From: an uncultured Geobacter sp.
GTDB taxonomy: Bacteria; Desulfobacterota; Desulfuromonadia; Geobacterales; DSM-12255
Length of the DNA: 64,000 nt
Assembly (NCBI GenBank): GCA_937860145.1
Contig: CALMBF010000079.1
Span: forward strand, 31,619 to 95,618
Direction: 5' to 3'
This document shows, piece after piece, positions 1 to 9,435 of this stretch. The position numbers and the translations under genes were made by a program. The notes under the pieces are model-generated. The model worked only from the letters and a program-made list of their open reading frames with translations. It ran no database searches and was not told the origin of the DNA. The first letter of the stretch is position 1; each line of letters starts with the position of its first letter.

Positions 1-3000
1 GACGGGGTTGGCCCAGGTGACGGACATGCCGCTACTGGTAATGGCCGAAGGGGTATCGGCAGGCCAGGCCGGGATGGCCAGGACCGCCGTCCCAGTGGTT
101 TCGTTGCTCCAGGCGGAGTCGCCGCCGGCATTGACGGCCTTTACCCGGAAAACGTAGCCGCCGTTCGGCGTCAGGCCGGAGACGGTGCAGACGGTGGCGC
201 TGGTCGACGTGCAGGCCGGCACGTCGGCATATGTCCCGCCGGACGGCTTGTACTGCAGGGCATAGGAGGCGGCACCGGTGACGCTGTTCCAGGTCAGGTC
301 CATCCGGGTATTGCTGATATTGGACGGCCCCGCAAGGACCGGCGCCGCGGGCCTGGTCGGCGCCGTCTGCTCGCTGCTGGGGAGGGAGAATCCCGAGGTG
401 TTGATGGTGCTGACCCTGTAGGAGTAGGTCGTGCCGGGGGTAAGGCCGGTATCGGTATGGCTCGTCACGTCGGCGGTTTTGAGCGTCAGCTCGCTCCACC
501 CCCCGTTCCCGGTCTTGCGTTCGACCCGGTACCCCTGGTTGCCGGTCACCTGGCTCCAGCCGAGGGTTATCTGGGTCGGGGAGTCAACCGCGAGGGGAGC
601 CAGCACGGGAGGGACCAGTGTCGTTGCGGCACAACTCTCCACCGTCCGCGAGTTGAGGGCTCCGGTGAATGCGTAGATGCGGTAACAGTACGCGGTTCCG
701 GCGGCCAGACCGCTGTCCGTGTAGGTGGTCGTACCGGCAGGCGCGGTGGTCACCAGGCTCCAGCTGCTGGTCGGCAGAACCGGCGCCTGCGTCCGCTCTA
801 TATGGTACTGGGTGCCGGCGGTCGTGGCGTGCCATGCGAGGGAGATCCTCCCCGAGTCTGCCTGGGGTGCCAGGCTGAAGGGGGACGGCACCAGGATGTA
901 GTTGTTCGTCTGCTTCAGCACCAGGTAGTCGGGATTCTGGGTATGGGTGACCCCGGCAATAAACGCCTCCCCCTGGTAGTTGACCGCAATGGCCCGGGCC
1001 TCGTCCTGCAGTCCGCCATCGTAGGTCGTCGCCCCGAGGAACGCCCCCTCGTGGTCGTAGACGACGGAAAGGATGTCCGAACTCCCGTCGGATGCCGGGC
1101 TGGTGTCGGGGCCGCTGCGGCTGTTGCCGGTAACGTAGATATAGCCGGATGAGTCAACGGCCATGGCGGTGACATAGTCGTAGGTGGCCGGACGGCTGAA
1201 GGTGCGCTCCCAGAGCACGGTGCCGTCGGCTGAGGAGTACCTGATGACATGGAAGTCGCTGTCCGTGGCGCTGACGTAGGAGGTCCCCGCCACGACCACC
1301 GCGCCGTCAATCGGGTCGATGGCGACGGAGATCCCCCGGTCATTGCCGTTCACCGGGGCGGCCGGTCCGTTGTAGACTCTCCGCCACACCTCCCGTTGGG
1401 GGGCGGTGTCGGCACCGGCGTACTTGATGGTGACCCACTCCTCGTCGCCGGCGGCATTGACCCCGTAGCCCGTAACGTAGACATCACCCTTCTTGTCGAG
1501 GGCGAGGGAAAGGCCGTGATCGTCCCCCCCTCCGGCGCCGGCATAGGTCTGCGACCAGAGCAGCGCGCCGCTTGCGCCGCTGAATTTTGCCGTAAACAGA
1601 TCGAAATTCCCGGCGCTGTTTTCCATCGACCCGGTGATGAAGATATCCCCTGCCCCGTCGGTCGCCACGGCCGACGGGTAATCGTTGCCATGGGCCGGTC
1701 CGTCGAGCACGACCGGCGGCCAGGGGGTCGTGCCGTCGGCACGGTACTTGATGATGAACATGTCCTCGTCGAGGGCCGCATTGATCCCGTGGCCGATGAC
1801 CACGATGTTGTCGGCGCCGTCCCTGGTGGTCTGCACCGCCGTTGCCTGGTCGATGCCGGACTGGGTGCCGTACTGGCTCCCCCAGCTCACCGGAGGGGTG
1901 GCGTTGGGGTTGGTGTACCCTGCTGTCGCATACTTGATCGTGTACAGGTCATCGCTCTTGTTCGAGCCGCCGGAGAGGTAGGACGTGCCGGTCACGACCA
2001 CATCACCGTTGCCGTCGATCCCGATTCCGGCAGCCATGTCGGTACCGCCGTCACCGCTGTCGTAGCGCGCTTTCCACCTGACCGAGCCGTCGGCCCGGTC
2101 AAGCTTGACGGTCAGGTAATCGAAGGAGTACGCACCCGCCACCCCCTCTTCCGCAAGGTCACTGAAACCGGTCACCACCGGGTGGTCGTCGCTGCCGGTG
2201 ACGATGGCTACCGCCTCATCCTCCCGATTGTCCGCCCCGTTGTACCGGTAGATCCAGGCTGGCGGCTCGTAGCTCACCACCCTGGTCAGGGCATGGGCCT
2301 CGTTGCTGTAGGCGGTATCACCGGCACCAGCGTTGTAGGCCCGCACCCGGTAGTAGTAATAGCTGTTCGGCACCAGTCCGGTATCATGGTAAGCCGTCAC
2401 ATCTGCCGGCACCACGGCCACCTCGGCATAGGTGCCGCTCTCACCCAGCTTCCGTTCGATCTTGAAACCCGACTCGTCGGGGGAGTTGTCCCGCCAGGCA
2501 AGGGAGAGGGAGGTGTCAGAAACGGCCGTGACAGCGAGTCCCGTCGGCGAATCGAGCTTCCCGTGGTCATAGGTGATGGCCACGAAGTCATAGGAGCTTG
2601 CGGCAGAATCGCTCCACCCACCGACACAGACCTCGCCGTCAACGTTCAGGGCAATCCCCACCGGACGGTCGTTCCGGTCACCGGAGCCGTTGTAGCTGCT
2701 CTGCCAGACAAGCTCGCCGGTCCCCTTCTTGTACTTGAGGGTCGTGAAATTCTCGTTGACCGATGTTGCCGTGTAGCCGGCGACAAACAGATCACCGTCA
2801 CTCCCCCCCCTGACGGCAATCCCCACGGGGATGTCCGTGTAGCCCCTGCCGGAATCATAGACCGCTTCCCAGACCACGGCACCGTCAGCGCTGCCGTAGC
2901 GTGCCGTATAGATATCCTCGTTGCCGGCGTAGGTATAGGTGTAACCGGTCAGGTACACGTCCCCGCTCCCATCCACCTGGACGGCCCGGGGCTCGTCGTT

Positions 3001-3981
3001 ATTCCCCCCGTTGTACACCCGTTCCCAGAGGACGGTTCCTGGTGAGGCCGCGGCATACTTGACGGTGATCATGTCGTTGCCGGTCCCGTTGGCGAGGTAG
3101 CCGGCAACGACAACGTTCCCGGACGGATCCATCGCAATCGCCATACCCCGGTCGTCCCCGCCGCCGGCCGAGGCACGCCGCTGTTCCCACCTCAGGCTCC
3201 CGTCGAAACCGTACGTGCGGGTGACGATGTCAAAATCCGCCCCCCCCTTCGACGAGGAGCCGGTGACCGCGATACCGTCTGTTCCGGCAACAATCGCGGC
3301 AATCCTGTCGTTGCTGTTGTAGCTGGAGTTCCAGGTCTCCTGCCAGAGGGGGGTGGAACCGGCTGACGGGTACTTGATGATAAGGAAATCGTCGTTGCCG
3401 GAGGCATTGGCCGTATAGCCGGCAACATAGATGTTATTGGCGGCGTCGACCACCAGGGAGGTGGCCACATCGCTCCCCCCCGCAGACCCGCTCCAGGTAT
3501 GCTGCCAGAGGAGGGTGCCGTCCGTACCGCTGTACTTGGCGGTAAGGATGTCCACGCTGGAGGCGTTCCAGACCGTGCCGGTGACGATGACGTCGTCGTT
3601 GCCGTCAACGGCCACGGCAGTCGCCTGGTCGTCCCCCCCGGACCTGTCCAGAGATGCCCTCCAGGCCACGCCGCTACCGTCGGCCCTGAATTTCACCACC
3701 CGGTAGTCGTTGTTCATGCCGCCGCTGTTGGCATAGCCCGCGACGATGATGTTGTTGCCGTGGTCAACGGTCATCGCCCTGGCCTGCTGCCGCCCACCCT
3801 GCGGGTCGGTCAGCGGGAACGGGGGGAGGGGATCTCCCCCCCGGGCGAATGCGGCCGAAGCCAGCGACAGCACAAGCATCGTCAGGAGCACGATGCGCCC
3901 CCAGCTCTTTCCCGTTGCCACTGCCCGGGTGGCGACCGGCCTCCCCTCGGCGGGCCCTGCAGATATCATGTCACGGTTCAT
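1..3981 (-). CDS. Secreted SBBP beta-propeller / fibronectin type III protein, partial (3' end off window)
   Basis: The frame stays open from an ATG at 3981 to the left edge, giving 1327 residues with the C-terminus missing. A long N-terminal region ends in a hydrophobic signal segment (residues about 28-46, ending AFA). It is followed by many repeats of about 50 residues of the type AVDGNDDVIVTGT...DILTAKY...LLWQ, which is the SBBP beta-propeller family. A first FN3 domain lies at about 475-565. A second propeller block runs to about 1020, and three or more FN3 domains follow (about 1030-1118, 1122-1205, 1212-1300) before the edge. GGAG lies about 8 bases before the ATG. The gene starts 26 bases after the multiheme cytochrome stop, so the two are probably cotranscribed. 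I infer an exported surface or matrix protein. No enzymatic motif is visible. Confidence 0.85.
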   Translation of the reverse strand, partial: MNRDMISAGPAEGRPVATRAVATGKSWGRIVLLTMLVLSLASAAFARGGDPLPPFPLTDPQGGRQQARAMTVDHGNNIIVAGYANSGGMNNDYRVVKFRADGSGVAWRASLDRSGGDDQATAVAVDGNDDVIVTGTVWNASSVDILTAKYSGTDGTLLWQHTWSGSAGGSDVATSLVVDAANNIYVAGYTANASGNDDFLIIKYPSAGSTPLWQETWNSSYNSNDRIAAIVAGTDGIAVTGSSSKGGADFDIVTRTYGFDGSLRWEQRRASAGGGDDRGMAIAMDPSGNVVVAGYLANGTGNDMITVKYAAASPGTVLWERVYNGGNNDEPRAVQVDGSGDVYLTGYTYTYAGNEDIYTARYGSADGAVVWEAVYDSGRGYTDIPVGIAVRGGSDGDLFVAGYTATSVNENFTTLKYKKGTGELVWQSSYNGSGDRNDRPVGIALNVDGEVCVGGWSDSAASSYDFVAITYDHGKLDSPTGLAVTAVSDTSLSLAWRDNSPDESGFKIERKLGESGTYAEVAVVPADVTAYHDTGLVPNSYYYYRVRAYNAGAGDTAYSNEAHALTRVVSYEPPAWIYRYNGADNREDEAVAIVTGSDDHPVVTGFSDLAEEGVAGAYSFDYLTVKLDRADGSVRWKARYDSGDGGTDMAAGIGIDGNGDVVVTGTSYLSGGSNKSDDLYTIKYATAGYTNPNATPPVSWGSQYGTQSGIDQATAVQTTRDGADNIVVIGHGINAALDEDMFIIKYRADGTTPWPPVVLDGPAHGNDYPSAVATDGAGDIFITGSMENSAGNFDLFTAKFSGASGALLWSQTYAGAGGGDDHGLSLALDKKGDVYVTGYGVNAAGDEEWVTIKYAGADTAPQREVWRRVYNGPAAPVNGNDRGISVAIDPIDGAVVVAGTSYVSATDSDFHVIRYSSADGTVLWERTFSRPATYDYVTAMAVDSSGYIYVTGNSRSGPDTSPASDGSSDILSVVYDHEGAFLGATTYDGGLQDEARAIAVNYQGEAFIAGVTHTQNPDYLVLKQTNNYILVPSPFSLAPQADSGRISLAWHATTAGTQYHIERTQAPVLPTSSWSLVTTAPAGTTTYTDSGLAAGTAYCYRIYAFTGALNSRTVESCAATTLVPPVLAPLAVDSPTQITLGWSQVTGNQGYRVERKTGNGGWSELTLKTADVTSHTDTGLTPGTTYSYRVSTINTSGFSLPSSEQTAPTRPAAPVLAGPSNISNTRMDLTWNSVTGAASYALQYKPSGGTYADVPACTSTSATVCTVSGLTPNGGYVFRVKAVNAGGDSAWSNETTGTAVLAIPAWPADTPSAITSSGMSVTWANPV

Positions 3982-4007
3982 TATCCGTCTCCGGCCTGAA
4001 AAGTTGG

Positions 4008-7000
4008 TCACCATGGCGTCACACCGTTCCAGCGGTTCTTGTCCGGCCAGCTGCCGCCGTTCAGGGGGGCACCGCTGTGGCACGAACTCTGCGCCGGGTA
4101 GCTCGCGCTATTGGCATAGGTGCTTGCCACGGGGTAGCCACGATACTCGCCGCCTCTCTCCCCGGGGAAAATTCCCTCCTGGCTCTGGGCACTCCAGGGA
4201 GCCCCCCCCGACACCCTGTTCCCGCGATGCTTGCTGTCCAGGCAGTTGGTCTGCATCAAACGCGGCAACCCTGAGTTGTGGGGCTGGTGGCACTTGGAGC
4301 AGCTGTAGGAGTGTTCGGTATTGGCCCCCCACCCCTTGACCGATTCATGGATGCGGTCGACCGATTTCCACTCCTGGTTTTTGTTCGTGCCGTCGGTCAG
4401 CGCCGGTTTCTGGTGACAGTTGGTACAGAGTCCGGCAAAGGTCTCGTCCCGCTCGGATATGCGCGTACTGCCGCCGAATGTCGTCCGGTCGATGTTATAC
4501 CGGGCGGAGGGCTCTGTCGGGTAGGGAGGAGAAGTCTCCGCTCCCCAGGAGCGGGGAGTGCCGTCCGGTCCGGTGGTCACGTTTTGACCGGTTGGATCCG
4601 GCGGTGGCTGGTCCTCCCGGTACGGTGAGGTCAGCCAGCTCCCCTTGAGGAGCGGCACGGCGTACGCCTGCCTGTCCCCCAGGGAGGGGGAGACGCCGTG
4701 GGGATCGTGGCACGGGGTGCAGAGGCCGTTCACCGTGGTCGTGTAGGGGACGATCTGGTAACTGTCGCCGGCGGCAACGGGGCTCGTGAACGGTTCGACC
4801 GTGAGGGTCGACGTGCCGTTGCCGTTGATCTTCCTGATCTGGCCGACGTTAAGGCCGCCGGTCATCTGCAGGTAAAGGTTCTTCCACCGGTCCGCGCTCC
4901 AGCTCTTGCTGCCGTCGACCAGGGAGGAGGAATCGCCGCCCGTGGCACTCCCCATCTCCTTGGCAAGATGGGGGAGCGACCCCGCCGGTTCGGACGCCTT
5001 CAGGTGACCGCCGACGATGGTCTTCATGATGCTTCGCTCGGCATACCGGGCAGTCGACCCCTTGAGCCCCTGGCCGAACCGCTCCGTATCCTTGTAGCCG
5101 AGAACCGGCGCGGTAACGCCGTAGGTCGCGTTGTACCCCCACGGTGTCCTGCCGTTGGGGGTGACCGTACCGCTTGCGGCACTGTTGTGGCAGTCGAAGC
5201 ACTGGCCCGCCCCCGTGCCGAAGGGATTGACGCCGTCGCTGTTTGCCGAGGCCTTGTAATCGTAGGAGTAGCCGCCGATGTTCTGCTTGGTCTCCTTCAG
5301 GTTGCCGCCGTTGTTGGTCCCGTTGAAGGTCACGTAGCTGGTGGTGGTGCCGACGACCTTCGAGCCGTGGGAGTTGTGGCAGTCGAAACACTGGACGCCG
5401 TTTGTCCCGGCCCCGCCGCGGGTCAGGGGGATCGTGCCGTCGTAGCCGCTGGCGCTGCTCCACCCCCCCTGGTTCTGCACCGCATTGCCGTGGGCGGACA
5501 GGGCCTTGGTGACCGTATCCTTCCGGTTGGCAGCGGGGTAGGCGGTCGAATCGTACTTGCCCCACGTCGTTGTCCCCTTCTGGGAGTAGCGTGAGCCGAC
5601 ACTCTGGTAGTCCCACGCATACTGGCGGGGGCGGCGGTAGTCGCCGAACGGTTCGGTATCGTTGTTCTGGTCGCTGTGGCAGGCGAGACAGTGGTTCGTG
5701 ATCTTCCCCACCTCGGCTCGCTCGCTGGCCGTGCCGATGCCGGCGGCAAGGAAGCGGGTGACGGTCGCCCTCCCCTCGGCGGTGGAGTACTGGCGATACG
5801 CCGTCGGCCTGGTCCCGGGCCCCCAGATCACCAGGTCGACCGGGTCATTCTTCACCGAGGTGTAGGTCTTGTAGTTGTACCCGGCATGGTAGGTCGTGTT
5901 GATCAGCCCCTCCGGGGTGGCCTCCCAGTGGCAGGAGTAGCAGTGCTTGTTGGTCACCTCCACCCCCTGGACATGGTGGGAGTTGGCCTTCATCTGCCCC
6001 ATGATGTCCATCCGTTTGCCGATGGTGCCGGAATGGCACTTGGTGCAGTCCCGCGGGAGGCCGAAGGCGGTATGCTTCGGGATCGGCTTGCTGCTCGTGT
6101 GGCAGCTGTTGCAGGCCTGCTTGTTGGCATGGCTGTCGGTGAAGCGGTGTTCGTGACAGGTGGTGCAGACCCGGGAGTAGTTGTGGCCGTCTCCCGAGTT
6201 GCTCGTGTAGTGTTTGTTCCCCGGTTCATGGCAGACATTGCAGATGCCGTCGAAGGGGGCCGTCTTGCGGGCATAGCTGGTGCCGGAGACCTTGTCCACA
6301 AAGGTGACGGTCGCCCGGGTCACGGGTATGCCGAACTTTCCTTCGGTACTGGTGGCCACCTTGCTCTGGATCATGTAGATGTTGCTGTCCCCGTGGGGGT
6401 CGTGGCAATCCCAGCAGAACTTCCCCCCCTTCCAGGTACCGACGGTCCTGCCCTGCGCATCCTTGGTCCAGCCACCGGTGGCAAGGAAGATCCGATAGTG
6501 CTTGTACCCGAAGTGGGCCGAGGTAGCCCGGGCCTTCTTCGGCTTGATGAAACCGGTGCCCGGATCGAAACCGAGGGAATATTTCAGGGGGTTGTCCGGG
6601 GGGGCGGTATGGCACTGGGTGCACTGGCCGCCGCTGTCGTCGTCGTGGCACTGGAGGCAGACCCCCATCATCATGTACTGATTCTTCACGTCCTCTTTCT
6701 GTTCGGCTGTCCAGACACCGGCATTGGTGCCATGCCCCTTGTGGGCTCCGCTGGGGAAGAGGCCGCTGTCCGAGTCGTGACAGGAACCGGCGGCAAGACA
6801 GCCGCTCGTGGCGCCGTGTCCCGGGTACCTGGTTTCGGTCCCTCCCCCCGGCAGCTTGAAGACGATGCCGCTCCCCGTCACCTGGGGTGCCAGGGATTCG
6901 GCCTGCCCCACGTGGCAGCCGATGCACTCGGAGTCTATCCGCTCCATGTGACAGTAGACGCACTCCTTCTCGAAGCGCCGCTCGTACTGGTGATGCATCC

Positions 7001-8909
7001 GGAGTCGGTAGGGGTTGTTGGCATCCCGGTGCAGCACGCTGTTGTCGTGGCAGTACCAGCAGGGATTGCCGGGGAAGTTTGCCGCCGGGTTCCCCGACAC
7101 GGGATAGCGGCCGGAGGTGGAGTAGCGGCCATGGCCGGTGGTTTCCCACTCCAGCTGGTTGATCTTTGCCCGCTGGCCGTTGAACGCGGCGAAATCATCC
7201 ACATCCGGGCCGGTGGTGCGGTGGCACCCGAGGCAGGTGACCGCGCTGTTGACCGACCCTCCCCAGACCGGGTCGGGACCGCCGGCGTGGCAGGAGGTGC
7301 CGGAGCAGGTCTTGGTGGCGCTGTTGTAGCTGGCCCCGGGATCGCTGAACGCAACATCCTTGCGTTTGTTCACGTGGTTCTGACCGTTCAGGTGGGACAC
7401 CTCGGACATGCTCCCGGTCGGCACCCCGCCCGTATGGCACGTGGTGCAGGCTCCGTTGACGATCGTCTCCGCGTGGCAGATGTCGCAGGTGAAACTGGTC
7501 TGGATGTGACGGGGATGGGAGTTGGCCCGGGGGGTGCCCGCCCCCTGGTTCGGGAACATGGGCATGGCGCTCATCCACTCGCTGCCGGCCGGCCAGCCGG
7601 TCTTGACCGTCCAGACCTTGCCGGTGACCGGGTCTACCCGCCCGTCATGGCAACCGGCATTGGAGCAGGTACCGACGGGATGACCGTGACAGGTGTTGCA
7701 GCTCGTCTTGGGAGCGGACCAGGCAAAGGGGCGGACGTCTTCCGGATCGGTGGTCCCGTCACTGTGACAGTAGATATTGCTGCAGACCTTCGTTTCCGGG
7801 TCATAGCTGGCAGGGGGGCGATTGTTCAGGCTCCATTCGGGACTGATCGAGACATTCTTCTCGCCGTTGACATGCATGCTCTTGTCACGCAGGGTTCCCG
7901 AGGCATCCACCGTGGCATTGTGGCAGTAGTAACAAGGGTACTTACGGATCCACTGGGGGCCGACCAGGCGGTGGTGACCGTTGGAGGACATGGTGAGGTC
8001 CGGGGTGCAGTACCCCCGGGACGCGCTCCAGACCCCGAACGTGGCGCAGTTTTCCGGGGTGCTGTCCACCGTCCTCCCCCGATGGCAGGTGAAACAGTCC
8101 GTACTCTTCGTGTCTGACCAGGTGAGGGTTTTGACCGGCGGGCCGCCGCGGCCGTCGCTGTGGCAGTAGATGTCGCTGCAGCTGCCGTTCCGGGCCGGAT
8201 TCAGGCGTGGCAGGTAGTCGGGATACTCCGTCGTACCGCCGCTGTAGGTACCGCCCGAGTTGGGCGGAGCCGTAAAGCGGACCACGATGCCCCGTTTGCC
8301 GGCGGACGTGGCGTGGGAGAAACCGTTTGCTTCGGCCAGGTGGTCGACATGGCACCTGGCACAACTGTCGGGTCCGGTACCGAAGTAGTCGCCATGCTTC
8401 CTGCCGTGGCTGCCGTCAGTCGGCGGGCTTTTGTGGCAGGTGCTGCAGGTGGTGTCGGCCCGCCTGCTCCCCCATACAGGGGTCGCCTCTTCGAAGTGAC
8501 AGTTGACGTTCGTGCAGCTCCCCAGGGCAGGGGTGGCCGTCTGCTGCCACGCACTCGTCCTGTTGTTGTAGGTGGTAACCTGGAGGGAGTTGTTGATCTG
8601 GGGGGCGAGCCTGATCTTGCCGTCCCGGTGGGCCGAGCTGTAGTTGGCAGCCCCCGGATGGCAGGTGCTGCAGCTGCCGGGGGTCGCGCCCGGGGGGAGG
8701 TGGGTCCGGTGGTTGCCGACGAAACCGCCCGAGCTGACGTTCCGGTATCCCCAGTCTTCCGGCCTGATATCCATGGTACTGCTCGTTCCATGGCAGCCGT
8801 AGCATTTCAGGGAGGCCTCGGCCGAACCTGCCAAAAGAAAAAGGGCTGAAAACAACACAACATGACATGCCAGCGCTACACTGACCAACATTCTCTTCTG
8901 AGATAGCAT
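4008..8909 (-). CDS. Large secreted multiheme c-type cytochrome (27 CxxCH plus CX4CH/CX5CH motifs)
   Basis: This 1633-residue protein has an N-terminal signal peptide (hydrophobic residues about 8-28, likely cleavage after SAEA at about 33). I count 27 canonical CxxCH heme-attachment motifs from CYGCH near the N-terminus to CSKCH near the C-terminus. Five CX4CH motifs (CTNVNCH, CSDIYCH, CSNIYCH, CSNAGCH, CSGTSCH) and one CX5CH (CLAAGSCH) are also present. The pairing of CX4CH with a following CxxCH is a domain pattern known from Geobacter cytochromes. There are no membrane helices after the signal peptide. Family knowledge points to periplasmic or outer-surface electron transfer to metals or electrodes, and the exact homologue is not identified here. 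An alternative start is Met7. The SBBP/FN3 gene follows directly. Confidence 0.93.
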   Translation of the reverse strand: MLSQKRMLVSVALACHVVLFSALFLLAGSAEASLKCYGCHGTSSTMDIRPEDWGYRNVSSGGFVGNHRTHLPPGATPGSCSTCHPGAANYSSAHRDGKIRLAPQINNSLQVTTYNNRTSAWQQTATPALGSCTNVNCHFEEATPVWGSRRADTTCSTCHKSPPTDGSHGRKHGDYFGTGPDSCARCHVDHLAEANGFSHATSAGKRGIVVRFTAPPNSGGTYSGGTTEYPDYLPRLNPARNGSCSDIYCHSDGRGGPPVKTLTWSDTKSTDCFTCHRGRTVDSTPENCATFGVWSASRGYCTPDLTMSSNGHHRLVGPQWIRKYPCYYCHNATVDASGTLRDKSMHVNGEKNVSISPEWSLNNRPPASYDPETKVCSNIYCHSDGTTDPEDVRPFAWSAPKTSCNTCHGHPVGTCSNAGCHDGRVDPVTGKVWTVKTGWPAGSEWMSAMPMFPNQGAGTPRANSHPRHIQTSFTCDICHAETIVNGACTTCHTGGVPTGSMSEVSHLNGQNHVNKRKDVAFSDPGASYNSATKTCSGTSCHAGGPDPVWGGSVNSAVTCLGCHRTTGPDVDDFAAFNGQRAKINQLEWETTGHGRYSTSGRYPVSGNPAANFPGNPCWYCHDNSVLHRDANNPYRLRMHHQYERRFEKECVYCHMERIDSECIGCHVGQAESLAPQVTGSGIVFKLPGGGTETRYPGHGATSGCLAAGSCHDSDSGLFPSGAHKGHGTNAGVWTAEQKEDVKNQYMMMGVCLQCHDDDSGGQCTQCHTAPPDNPLKYSLGFDPGTGFIKPKKARATSAHFGYKHYRIFLATGGWTKDAQGRTVGTWKGGKFCWDCHDPHGDSNIYMIQSKVATSTEGKFGIPVTRATVTFVDKVSGTSYARKTAPFDGICNVCHEPGNKHYTSNSGDGHNYSRVCTTCHEHRFTDSHANKQACNSCHTSSKPIPKHTAFGLPRDCTKCHSGTIGKRMDIMGQMKANSHHVQGVEVTNKHCYSCHWEATPEGLINTTYHAGYNYKTYTSVKNDPVDLVIWGPGTRPTAYRQYSTAEGRATVTRFLAAGIGTASERAEVGKITNHCLACHSDQNNDTEPFGDYRRPRQYAWDYQSVGSRYSQKGTTTWGKYDSTAYPAANRKDTVTKALSAHGNAVQNQGGWSSASGYDGTIPLTRGGAGTNGVQCFDCHNSHGSKVVGTTTSYVTFNGTNNGGNLKETKQNIGGYSYDYKASANSDGVNPFGTGAGQCFDCHNSAASGTVTPNGRTPWGYNATYGVTAPVLGYKDTERFGQGLKGSTARYAERSIMKTIVGGHLKASEPAGSLPHLAKEMGSATGGDSSSLVDGSKSWSADRWKNLYLQMTGGLNVGQIRKINGNGTSTLTVEPFTSPVAAGDSYQIVPYTTTVNGLCTPCHDPHGVSPSLGDRQAYAVPLLKGSWLTSPYREDQPPPDPTGQNVTTGPDGTPRSWGAETSPPYPTEPSARYNIDRTTFGGSTRISERDETFAGLCTNCHQKPALTDGTNKNQEWKSVDRIHESVKGWGANTEHSYSCSKCHQPHNSGLPRLMQTNCLDSKHRGNRVSGGAPWSAQSQEGIFPGERGGEYRGYPVASTYANSASYPAQSSCHSGAPLNGGSWPDKNRWNGVTPW

Positions 8910-8953
8910 CAGTACCGTCCCGCCTGCCCATGATAAGAAAGCATTAATGCAAC

Positions 8954-9031
8954 ATTATACCATAATCAGAGAACAAAATAAAACATCTAATGTGTTCTCG
9001 GGCACCACAGGATGTCACTCACCTGATTATG
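8954..9031 (-). promoter_or_regulatory. Putative cytochrome promoter inside nested inverted repeats
   Basis: On the minus strand an extended -10 element (TGG-TATAAT, hexamer at 8954-8959) precedes the cytochrome start by about 45 bases. No clear -35 is seen. Immediately upstream two inverted repeats are nested: CATAATCAG (8961-8969) with CTGATTATG (9023-9031), and GAGAACA (8969-8975) with TGTTCTC (8993-8999). This arrangement suits an operator needing an activator, but it could also be a structured DNA element serving the divergent small gene. Confidence 0.5.
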
Positions 9032-9090
9032 CTTGCCGCCCAGGTTTAAAAAACGTAAACTCGCATTCATTCACGATCGAAGGGGATGGT

Positions 9091-9321
9091 ATGGGGAGCA
9101 TACATGGCATGAAACTGGGGATCGCCGCCCTGGGCATCTACCTGCTGGGCGGTCTGGGGATTTTCGGCGGTATCGGCCTGATCGTCTTCACGAAAGGGGT
9201 CAACCTCTGGGGGTGGGGAGACGGCAGGACGATCGGCTATCTCTTCCTCTGCGTCGGTGCGGGATTTTCCATTCTCGGCGTCCTGCTGATGCGGATCTTC
9301 AGGAACCGCGGCCTGGCCTGA
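9091..9321 (+). CDS. Small two-helix membrane protein, unknown function
   Basis: The predicted protein has 76 residues and starts MGSIHGMKLG. AGGGGA lies just upstream of the ATG at 9091. A second in-frame ATG at 9109 is possible. Two hydrophobic segments (about residues 9-32 and 46-68) are separated by a short loop with GVNLWGWGDGRTIG, and the protein ends in a basic RIFRNRG tail. I do not recognise the family. A loose -35/-10 pair (TTGCCG, N17, TAAACT; 9033-9061) lies upstream. The gene diverges from the cytochrome and ends in a strong terminator, so it appears to be a single-gene unit. The reading frame continues upstream to 8947 but that part has no coding character. Confidence 0.65.
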   Translation: MGSIHGMKLGIAALGIYLLGGLGIFGGIGLIVFTKGVNLWGWGDGRTIGYLFLCVGAGFSILGVLLMRIFRNRGLA

Positions 9322-9350
9322 GCCGGCAGCAACAAGCCGGAGACAACAGA

Positions 9351-9387
9351 AACGGCGCTCCCCGTCCAGGGAGCGCCGTTCTTTTTT
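9351..9387 (+). terminator. Rho-independent terminator after the small membrane protein gene
   Basis: A perfect 12-base stem (9351-9362 with 9369-9380) and a 6-base loop are followed by CTTTTTT. It lies 29 bases after the stop codon of the preceding plus-strand gene. Confidence 0.92.
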
Positions 9388-9435
9388 CGTGCAGGACACC
9401 GATAAACCGCCGGCTCTAGGAGGCAGTTGAGGCCT

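Noticed and set aside
1249..3045. 598-codon open frame on the plus strand
   Set aside because: It is the exact antisense of the SBBP/FN3 gene codon frame. High G+C third positions leave the complement free of stops. The minus-strand product has clear SBBP and FN3 repeats.
600..3900. Repeated DNA segments suggesting CRISPR or tandem array
   Set aside because: The periodicity of about 150 bases reflects divergent protein repeats (SBBP) in a single frame, not identical DNA repeats with spacers.
4255..4275. Sequence resembling the GEMM 3' core (cggcaaccc) inside the cytochrome gene
   Set aside because: It lies in coding DNA, and the GNRA hairpin and AAAGCC core are absent around it.
5676..8117. 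813-codon plus-strand frame inside the multiheme cytochrome
   Set aside because: Antisense shadow; the minus strand shows dozens of heme motifs, the plus product is low-complexity Gly/Val/Arg.
8930..9080. Possible second GEMM riboswitch before the cytochrome gene
   Set aside because: Fragments such as AAACC and GGGCGGCAAGC occur on the minus strand, but no GNRA hairpin, A47 context or P3/GCCG element could be aligned. The nested inverted repeats are the more solid signal.
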